Shown in pieces: positions 56,545-64,000 of a stretch of 64,000 nt of DNA. Under the pieces are notes generated by a model. The model searched no databases, was not told the DNA's origin, and saw only the letters and a program-made list of their open reading frames with translations. Location of the stretch: the NCBI RefSeq assembly GCF_947179515.1, contig NC_067472.1, forward strand, positions 174,746,578 through 174,810,577. Direction: 5' to 3'. The DNA is from Apodemus sylvaticus. Taxonomy: Eukaryota; Chordata; Mammalia; Rodentia; Muridae. The position numbers were made by a program, and so were the translations under genes. Numbering within the stretch: the first letter of the stretch is position 1; the number at the start of each line of letters is the position of its first letter.

Positions 56545-56940
56545 AGCCAGCTAGCTTTATGTCAACTTGACACAAATCGGAGTTCTTTTAAAAGAGGAAA
56601 CCTCAATTGAGAATGTGTCCCAACCAGACTGGCTTATGAGCAAACTGATGGTGTATATCTCGATTGATGATTGGATGTAGGAAGGACTAGGTCATTGTGA
56701 AAAATACCGCCTCTGGGCTGGTGGTTCATGATGCTCTAAGTCAGCAAACCAACACGCCTGTAAGCTGAACTTCCCCATGGTTTCTGCTTCAGTTCTTGTT
56801 TCCAGGTTTCTACCTTGAGTTCCTGTCCCAACTTTACCAGATGATGGACTTCAAGGTGTAAGGGGAAATAAAACCCTTTCCTCTCAAAGGTGGTTTTGGC
56901 CCTGGTGTTTTATCACAGCAATGGAAACCTAAGATAACAA
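56545..56940 (+). mobile_element. ORR1-type MaLR LTR, sense
   Basis: 'tagctttatgtcaacttgac', 'gcctctgggctggtggttca' and 'ttttatcacagcaatggaaa' in order. It lies about 150 bp after the ERV relic but belongs to another family. Confidence 0.82.
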
Positions 56941-57038
56941 GAAATACGCTGATACTTGTCTTAGCAGAACTGCAGATGAGGATGCTTATTCAATTATGTT
57001 TCAATTCTCACTCTTTGCTTACTTCCTACTTTAAAGAA

Positions 57039-57040
57039 TT

Positions 57041-57129
<89 letters not shown>
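57039..57129. repeat. (TA)n(GA)n compound microsatellite
   Basis: About 22 TA units run directly into about 19 GA units. Confidence 0.97.
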
Positions 57130-57135
<6 letters not shown>

Positions 57136-58390
57136 AGAATTTATGTTTCAGTGAAATTTGGATAAAAAATAACTATAATTTTTAGATCTATTATTTTAGA
57201 TCTATTATTTTAAATCTTACTCTGGGGGAAATACAGAGTTTCTACAGCCCACAATAATAAAATTTCTTCCAACTATAAAAAAAAGAAGCACATTGAGTGT
57301 GTTTAATCAAGTAGAGGACTGTGTTGCCATTAATACTGTCGTGATGACATGTACCTGCCTTGAAAATATGGCTAGATACCTCACGCCATGGGGCCTCTCC
57401 AAACCTATGTACCTGCCTTGAAAATATGGCTAGATACCTTACGCCATGGGACCTCTCCAAACCTATCAGCCACAAAAATCCCAACTTACAGGAATAAATT
57501 AGCAGACTCAAATTCCAGATGCAAACATTCCTATCAGGCCTAGAAGGCTCTTGGAAGTCGCATGGCAGTAAATATGATAATATTAAATCTTATTAGGAAT
57601 ACCCAAAGAATTTGATTGGCTCTATCCCAATTATACAAGAACAATCAGCCTCCAAGACAACAGCCTTTATGGTGGGGTTATCAAAGTTGGCCAAATACTA
57701 GATCTAAAGGGTATCTCTCTGGGGTTATAGATACAGGACAAGGAATTTTAGTATATTTGGAAATTGTTAAATATAATAAATAAAGAAATGCTTTAGAAAA
57801 GAATTCAGGTTCAAGACAGGTCACAGAGAAAGAATGTTATTTTGAAGAGAGAAAATGGGGGAACATGAAATAAGTCACTATAGGCTAAGATCCCATGATT
57901 CCCAAATAAATGGGTCTATAAGGTATCCCATAGTATAGCAAATATTGGAAAAACACTAGACAATATTCACAGTGAGAATCAAGTAAGTAAGCAGAATTAC
58001 AGTGTGACTCCTTCTAAGTCTCGTTTCCCTTAGTGATTAGAAAGTAGCAATAAGATTTTTATGCCTTCCATATCTATGCAAGTGCAATATCTCCTAAGTC
58101 TGGCCTGGCCGCTCATCCCTCCTTCTAACATTAACAACATCTGGTACATGCAGAAGAGATTATTTTATTGGGAAGAAATTAAATGTTGCTATCTGACCTC
58201 TGTATTATGACTTCCCACTTCTCAAAATTGAAATCTAATATAATAGACAATGGAAACTGGCCCCCAAAACTATAATAATCTGAACACTAAAGATTAAGTT
58301 TTCCTAAATTTAGAACCAGTCTCTCCACATGAAGTTGTGGCTACAGAATCAAAATGAACATAATAAATGGAAATTAAATAATTTATTTAT
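57130..58390. other. Single-copy AT-rich DNA with a local tandem duplication
   Basis: Contains the 58-bp duplication at 57351-57466. No transposon is recognised. The minus-strand 89-codon ORF at 57242-57511 spans the duplication and has no known domain. Confidence 0.45.
57351..57466. repeat. 58-bp tandem duplication (two copies)
   Basis: Copies 57351-57408 and 57409-57466 match at 56 of 58 positions (a C/T change in CTCACG/CTTACG and a G/A change in GGGGCC/GGGACC). No gap lies between the copies. Confidence 0.95.
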
Positions 58391-58392
58391 TT

Positions 58393-58525
58393 TGATTTTT
58401 TCAAGACAGGGTTTCTCGCTGTCCTGGAACTTGCTCTGTAGACAAGGCTGGCCTTGAACTCAGAAATCCACCTGTTTCTGACTCCCAAGTGCTGAAATTG
58501 AAAGTATAAGACACTACCACTTGGT
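58393..58525 (-). mobile_element. B1 SINE, antisense
   Basis: 'caagacagggtttctcgctg', 'ctggccttgaactcagaaat' and 'ctgactcccaagtgctgaaa' give a full-length antisense B1. Confidence 0.92.
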
Positions 58526-58689
58526 GAAAAACTGAAATGTAATAATGAATTGTTTTAAATTTCAATAAAATAGACATGGAAGAGAAAAACATAATCAGTT
58601 TAGCAAAAAATGGTCAATGGCATATACAGAGGATTTTTAGTAAGATGCTGAATCCTTCATCTGCTATTTTCATATTTTTATTTCATTTG

Positions 58690-58768
58690 CTATTTGTGTG
58701 CATGAGTATATATGTGTATGTTTATATCCATGTGCGTGTGTGTGTGCATGTGTATGTGTGTGTGTGTG

Positions 58769-58820
<52 letters not shown>
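58690..58820. repeat. (TG)n microsatellite
   Basis: Imperfect TGTATG/TGCATG units, then more than 25 pure TG units. It explains the poly-CV frames of 175 and 117 codons starting at 58576 and 58712. Confidence 0.97.
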
Positions 58821-58821
<1 letters not shown>

Positions 58822-58899
58822 CAGAAGACAGCTTTTCAGAATCGGTTCTACCCTTCCACTGTGGGATCTAAGACTTCAAATCAGGTATTCTGTATTCTT

Positions 58900-59103
58900 T
58901 GTCAGCTCACCAGCCCTATTACCCTTTTATGGTTCCTTCTCTCTGCTTTGTGCTTGTGGTTCAGGATGTCGTCTCTTAGCTTTCTGCTCCATGCCTCTCC
59001 TATCATTATGGATGCTTCCTCTGAAACAAGCCAAAAGAAGCCCTTCTTTCTACAAATTGCCTTGACCATGGTGTTTTATCACACCAACAGAAAAGTAGCA
59101 TAA
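58900..59103 (+). mobile_element. MaLR LTR 3' part, sense
   Basis: 'gaaacaagccaaaagaagcc' and 'gaccatggtgttttatcaca' end the element. The 5' part is lost or replaced by the TG repeat region. Confidence 0.6.
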
Positions 59104-59184
59104 GTACAATGATATAAGCAAGTGAAAATGTTATGTTATAACCCATTATTTTGTACGGTAACTAAAAAGTGTTATTTTTAAGGG

Positions 59185-59265
59185 GGGGGGCGGCATTGAG
59201 GATATAGTACAGGAGTAGAGTGTTAGCCTATCATGCAGGGAATTCTAATTCATTATCCAGTAAGG
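59185..59265 (+). mobile_element. ID-like SINE, sense, diverged
   Basis: A G-run precedes 'attgaggatatagtacagga' and 'gtagagtgttagcctatcat', in the order of the ID core. Confidence 0.5.
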
Positions 59266-59325
59266 TCATGAGAGCCTGCTGATCTCACACTCCCTTCATC
59301 ATTTCTTTCTGCAAAAGGAGGTTAA

Positions 59326-59516
59326 AAACACCTCTCAGACTCAGTGCAAGAATATAGGGGAATTCCAGAACAGGGAAGTGGGAAGGGGTGGATGGAAGAA
59401 TAGGGGGACGGAAGAGGGCTTGTGGGACTTGTGGGGAGTGAGGACCCAGAAAAGGGGAAATCATTTGCAATGTAAATAAAAAAATAAAAATAATAAAAAA
59501 AATAAACACCTCTCAG
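59326..59516 (+). mobile_element. 5'-truncated L1 (about 165 bp), sense, 13-bp target-site duplication
   Basis: 59339-59503 is the G-rich L1 3' UTR end, 'aaaggggaaatcatttgcaa', then an A-rich tail. The flanks AAACACCTCTCAG at 59326-59338 and 59504-59516 are identical. Confidence 0.94.
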
Positions 59517-59608
59517 CTCTTCCCAGTCCCTGCCAGTATCAGCTTACCTTGCCCCCTTCCTCTTTCTCCCCTCTCCTGAGAAATCTTTTGTTATCCTTCT
59601 TATATATC

Positions 59609-59877
59609 TGTCTTAGTTAGGATTTCCATTTCTAAGAAGAGACACCATGGCCAAGGAAACACTTTTTCTTTTAATTTATTTATTTTTATTTTTTTATTCA
59701 ATATATTTTTTATTTACATTTCAAATGATTTCAAGGAAACACTTATAAAAGCAAACATTTAACTGGTGCTGGAGAAGGAGCTGAGAGTTCTACATCCTGA
59801 TCCAAAGGCAGCCAGGAAGAGTCTCTTCCATACTGGGGAGCCTCTTTCCATGGGCCAAGAATATTCAAACCACCACA
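59609..59877 (-). mobile_element. MT-type MaLR LTR, antisense, interrupted by a tiny L1
   Basis: It starts TGTCTTAGTTAGGATTTCC and ends 'attcaaaccaccaca'. The L1 insertion lies at 59665-59731. An internal deletion also joins 'catttaactgg' to 'tgctggagaagg'. Confidence 0.88.
59652..59744 (-). mobile_element. Extremely short L1 insertion (67 bp incl. tail), 13-bp target-site duplication
   Basis: 59665-59731 holds a T-rich tail (with TTTA units) and only about 40 bp of L1 3' end ('tatattttttatttacattt' to 'caaatgattt'), antisense. CAAGGAAACACTT is repeated perfectly at 59652-59664 and 59732-59744. Confidence 0.94.
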
Positions 59878-59879
59878 AT

Positions 59880-60864
59880 GTCCCACAAAGAGGCCCAAAT
59901 GAGGAGCTTCCTGGATTTCTAGGGATGAAAATAATTGTGGTTAGTTGGAGGATGAAGAAAAAGGGGAAGCCTATTCTTCTACAGAGGAGAGAAATCCTAG
60001 TTCATCTGCCTCTCACTGGCCAGAATGCTTAAGAATAAACACCCTTCTGAAGGAACTCAGGGTATCTGCCCCTCCAAGCCCCATTGAGGCCATCTTCCCT
60101 CTTCTAACTTCCAGAGTATCTTCCCACTTTTACTTTCTTACTTCCTACCTCCTGAGGCAATACCCATTGCTCTGGGTCAAGGAAAATCTCAGTCCTTGAG
60201 AATCTGGGCCATTCTCTCCTTACACCCTATCCTCACACCTCAGTCTGCATGCATGCTTTTAGTTTGTTTCTACTTTGTGAAATCCCAATCAAGGCCTCTC
60301 CCTCTATCATCTCACACAGCAACACAGCAGTCTCCTGCTTTCTGCTTCTCTCACTTCCTTCCCCATCCTCTGCTCTGTTATTCCCAGCCTCACTTAGAGC
60401 CCTGATCTTGATTTATACTTTGAACTCACCTGTCTCTCAGCTCACCATATATCCTCTCTGCACTTCTCACAGGCACCTACACCATCCTCAGACATTTATC
60501 TCTGCTTCCTTGTACTAGTATCTTAACACAATAATAACATAGAACTTGTCAAGGCCATAGATGCCTTGACAGGACTTGACACCCACCCACTCATCTGTGA
60601 ACTGAAATTTTCTGAAGAAGCGGTGTTTGTATTGGAATCCTATAGACTGACCGGCTGAATGACTGGCTGACTGACTGGGGACTGAGCAGGATTTCATGGT
60701 GTGGAAAGATAAGATTTTGTAGTTAAGGACCAAAATCTCATCTCAGGCTATCTTTAAACTTCCTTTAAAACCATCTGTTGGCGACTTTCCTTTGAGAAGT
60801 CCATACCTACATTTTCAAGGCGCCTTACTTTCTTCCTGTGTGTTGTTCTTCCCTCAATCTTAGT
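59880..60864. other. Single-copy DNA, nothing recognised
   Basis: Overlapping plus-strand ORFs (59766-60518) are serine/proline/leucine-rich because of C/T-rich DNA and have no domain. Confidence 0.4.
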
Positions 60865-60866
60865 AC

Positions 60867-61228
60867 TTAAAATTTCTTTTTTTTTTTTTGAGATTTTTTT
60901 TATTCGATATATTTTTTATTTACATTTCAAATGATTTCCCCTTTTCTAGCCCCCCACTCCCCGAAAGTCCCATAAGCCCCCTTCTCTCCCCCTGTCCTCC
61001 CACCCACCCCTTCCCACTTCCCCGTTCTGGTTTTGCCCTATACTGCTTCACTGAGTCTTTCCAGAACAAGGGGCCACTCCTCCTTTCTTCTTGTACCTCA
61101 TTTGATGTGTGGATTATGTTTTGGGTATTCCAGTTTTCTAGGTTAATATCCACTTATTAGTGAGTGGCATACCATGAGTCACCTTTTGAGTCTGGGTTAC
61201 CTCACTTAGTATGATGTTAAAATTTCTT
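60867..61228 (-). mobile_element. Young rat L1, 5'-truncated (about 340 bp), 12-bp target-site duplication
   Basis: The body is 60879-61216, antisense, with a poly-T interrupted by GAGA and then the rat-type 3' UTR. TTAAAATTTCTT is repeated at 60867-60878 and 61217-61228. Sequence is nearly identical to the 3' end at 34776. Confidence 0.95.
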
Positions 61229-61359
61229 AAGAAACTCCAAATATGCTAAAAAAACAAAAAACAATTTATGAACAATACATAAAGTTATGTACTGTACTTA
61301 TTATACCTCTTGAAGCTTACTTCCTCTGGCTTGGGCCCAGGCCCTGAAATTTCTACCAT

Positions 61360-61591
61360 GTCTAAAATAACACAGGACTGGAGAGATAGCTCAGCGGTTA
61401 AGAGCACTGACTGCTCTTCCAGAGGTCCTGAGTTCAATTCCCAGCAACCACATGGTGGTGGCTCACAGCCATTTGTAATGGGATCTGATGTCCACTTCTG
61501 GGTGTGTTTGAAAGACAGCTACAGTGTACTCATGTACATAAAATAAATAAATAAATAAATCTTAAAAACAAATAAAGTCTAAAATAACACA
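61360..61591 (+). mobile_element. B2 SINE, sense, 15-bp target-site duplication
   Basis: A full-length B2 (61375-61576) with perfect GTCTAAAATAACACA copies at 61360-61374 and 61577-61591. It carries a small GTG duplication ('catggtggtggctcaca') and an (AAAT)n tail. The low divergence suggests it is one of the youngest SINEs here. Confidence 0.96.
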
Positions 61592-63110
61592 CCCGGTTGT
61601 TACATGAGCCTACCACAACTGACTACTCAGACACAGCTCATAGCCAATTGAAAGGCTTCATTCCAGATGGCTGGAACTATTCTCAGGTTAACTACTCTCC
61701 AGAACCAGGCATAGCATGCAGTTAGCTCGAGCTTTGGCCTTTGGTTCCTAGGATAGAGCTAGGTCATTTTCCATGGGATTTTCTCTAGAGAAATGTTAAT
61801 TCAGCAACATGGCTTCTCCATCAAAGGGTCACATCCAAAGACCTATGTCTGTGTGATCTGGTTGGAATATAGACACACCCTTATTACACACCTTTCATCC
61901 CAGACATGTAAGTAAGGTTAGTTTATAGAAGGAAGCAGCCATATTTGAAACTGATGTCTAATTGAGAAACAAACAAAGAAACTAATCAGAGAATGATTTG
62001 ACAGAATGAGTCAGAGATAGGATAGACTCAACTCTCGTGAGAACAGCACAGGAAAGGCAGGCAAAGTGGGGAGGGAGAAATCAATTTTACTGGAATAGTT
62101 TTTTAGAGACATTTCAGGGAGAGACAGAATGAGCCAGAGAATGAGAAGGAGCCAGAAGATTAAAACAGATTGCCAGGATTAGTTTGAAGCCAAGCAGAGC
62201 AATTTAGTCAGAAGCCAAAGAAGCCAGTTGACTTGTTCAAGATCATAGCCAGTAAACGCTACAGTAGATTTTTATTCTTTTAATTATCAGTCATTATTTT
62301 TTTCTTTTGCTCCAGGCTACTTTTATTATCAGCAAAGGTCTCCAAGATATAATTATGAAAATGTAATAAACTTGACTGGGTAAGTAAAATATGACACTCA
62401 GAAATCAGAACTCAAGAGGAGATACTCTGGGCCTTGTGGCTTTGTCTCAGGCTCCACTCTGCTTGCCAAGACTGCTTGTGGGGCTATGCAAATTGGTCCT
62501 CTGAGCCCTAGGAATAGACCCCACAGTCCAGTTTAGGAAGGAACTCTACCTTGGATGTCAGGCAAAGATCACCAAGGGAGAAAGCAACATGCAAGAGGGA
62601 AGATGCTTGTGCCTATACTGTGTGGACCTCCAGAACCTACCTGAGTTTTAGGGATTCTAAACCTCTACCAGATTGGGTTTATGCACATCCACAAACAGTA
62701 CCAACTGAACAGTATGCAGAAAGCTGACTTTGCAAATGTCTAGTTTATCAAAGTACATTTTCTACTTTAGTTTGTACAGTTCTCTTCCTGCCTATCCGTT
62801 CATTGGGGAGCTTAACTGTCCTTTGAAAGGGATACACACATTAACCTTCCATGTGGCCTTCCCATCTAATGCAGCTTGCAAGGTAACCTGCATGGTCAGA
62901 GACCTCCCCTACTCAGGAGACAGCCACGCTCGCTCCCTCATTCTGTCAGGAAACTCAAGTAGAAAAAAGTGACAGAAGCAGGTGGGAAGGGGCTAAAGGA
63001 AACCTCTCTGTCATTTTGAAACAGATCCCGATCCTGAGTTCCTTGGGACAGCGTCTTTCAGCCCTCACAGCAGAAAAAAAAAACTAACATATAAAAAAGA
63101 AAGAATGCTG
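61592..63110. other. Single-copy DNA, nothing recognised
   Basis: 1.5 kb without recognised repeats. The plus-strand ORF 62730-62972 (80 codons) has no domain. Confidence 0.45.
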
Positions 63111-63114
63111 TTTG

Positions 63115-63215
63115 GGGCCGATCATAAAGCACTCAGAAAGTTGACATGGGAGGATCATGATCTTTGAGGCTAGCCTGGGCTATGTGACAAGACTGTGTCA
63201 ACAAAACAACAAAAA
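63115..63215 (+). mobile_element. B1 SINE, sense, diverged
   Basis: 'ttgaggctagcctgggctat' and 'gtgacaagactgtgtcaaca' mark the 3' two thirds of a B1. Confidence 0.72.
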
Positions 63216-63219
63216 GTCA

Positions 63220-64000
63220 CTGGAACAGTTGGGAAGGGGGAATCTCAGTGTTTCTCTTGTGTAAAATGGGAGCAGAACCCACAGAACAGTTTTAAAGCCT
63301 CAGTAAAATAGTCTGTACCAGTTTGTAAAAATCTGTGAATGGCATGGATAAGGCTTTAATCTCTAGGAGAGATGCCACAAACCACGAGGAGCCTTAGGAG
63401 ACCCCTAGCAGGAGCTCCGGCCATGTTGATGTTCTTTAAGTCAGACCCCCCAACCCTATCCAGCCCTAGCTTAAGTACCTGGAAATGTTAGGTATAGCAC
63501 TCCCCAAACTCCTTTGGGGCCCTCCCTGATTATTACTCATGCTGTGTATCTGGAGCTCAGAAATATTGTCAGTGGAGCTTTGCCTTGTAAGGCCCTGCAA
63601 ACATAAATGCCCTTTAGAAGTTAGCCAATTGGTGACTGGCTTCAGTCACTGGAGGTCAGGGATCCTTTCTTACATGGCTGGTTTGAGAAATTATGGCATG
63701 CCGGGTATAGCAAGTCAGCCAAGACCTTGGATGTCAAGAGGTTTTGTTAGCTGAGGTCTACTAGGCACAGAGAACTCTGGGGACTTAATGCACCAGATAC
63801 AACTAAAGTGTTCTCACACTGACTGGTGGGATCATACACAAGACAGCCATGAGGACATGCAGCCCAACTCCTGGCTAACATCTGGCTCTCATACAACCTT
63901 AGAGAAACAATGAGAGTCAGAAAAATGTGAACACATATGTCTATGGGTTATTTTTACTGAACCTTGAGAGTCAAGATGGTGCAGACAAAATGCTAACACT
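63220..64000. other. Single-copy DNA, nothing recognised
   Basis: The plus-strand ORF at 63539-63754 has no domain. No repeat is recognised to the window end. Confidence 0.4.

Noticed and set aside
57351..57466. Possible CRISPR-like repeat unit
   Set aside because: There are only two abutting copies without spacers, in a rodent nuclear genome.
57600..57790. A frame with an I-D-T-G-Q-G string, resembling a retroviral protease active site
   Set aside because: The string stands alone. No flap motif or neighbouring gag or RT sequence is seen, and the Ala/Ser usually following DTG is absent.
58576..59103. 175-codon plus-strand ORF, the longest Met-start ORF listed in the window
   Set aside because: Its middle is a (TG)n repeat read as Cys-Val, and its 3' part is a MaLR LTR. 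There is no domain and no gene context.

Overview
The window is rodent nuclear DNA, most likely rat (Rattus). The young L1 3' ends (28143, 34776, 60879) carry the rat-type tail, in which a TATTCGATATA block sits next to the poly-A, rather than the mouse-type tail. B1, B2, B3, B4 and ID-like SINEs and ORR1/MT-type MaLR LTRs are abundant, and CA/TG microsatellites are common. I find no protein-coding exon, tRNA, rRNA or CRISPR array that I can support. The window reads as intergenic DNA or one large intron. Almost every open reading frame over 60 codons lies in an L1, an LTR, a SINE or simple-sequence DNA, or is an ordinary chance ORF.

Layout. 1-2065 is a 5'-inverted young L1 with a long open ORF2 fragment. 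2-10 kb is single-copy DNA with old L1 3' ends, an MST-like LTR, a rearranged ORR1 (5432-5919), B1s and CA/TG repeats. 10-14 kb is a run of MaLR LTRs, one of which splits a B3. 13.8-14.6 kb is repeat-free, AT-rich and looks like conserved non-coding DNA. 15-21 kb has SINEs, L2-like relics and a complex microsatellite. 21.6-22.9 kb is an ancient mammalian L1 interrupted by a rodent L1. 23-28 kb has ORR1 copies in both orientations and a B3 inserted in a B1. 28143-29263 is a second twin-primed L1 with a perfect 17-bp target-site duplication. 31-38 kb is rich in L1 3' ends. 40-42 kb has an ORR1 inside an MT element. 44.7-45.5 kb is a third twin-primed L1. 48.4 kb holds a solo ERV LTR and 55.7-56.4 kb a decayed class I ERV integrase. 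57.35 kb has a 58-bp tandem duplication. 59-61 kb has three young L1 insertions with clear target-site duplications, one only about 67 bp long. The last 2.4 kb is mostly single copy.

No set of genes works together here, and I found no undescribed biological system. The best signals are structural: three L1 5' inversions, an inverted templated insertion inside an ORR1, datable nested insertions, a relic integrase, and several repeat-free stretches that may be regulatory. Family names come from recognising consensus-like sequence by eye, so subfamily assignments and repeat edges are approximate (usually within 10-30 bp unless a target-site duplication fixes them).
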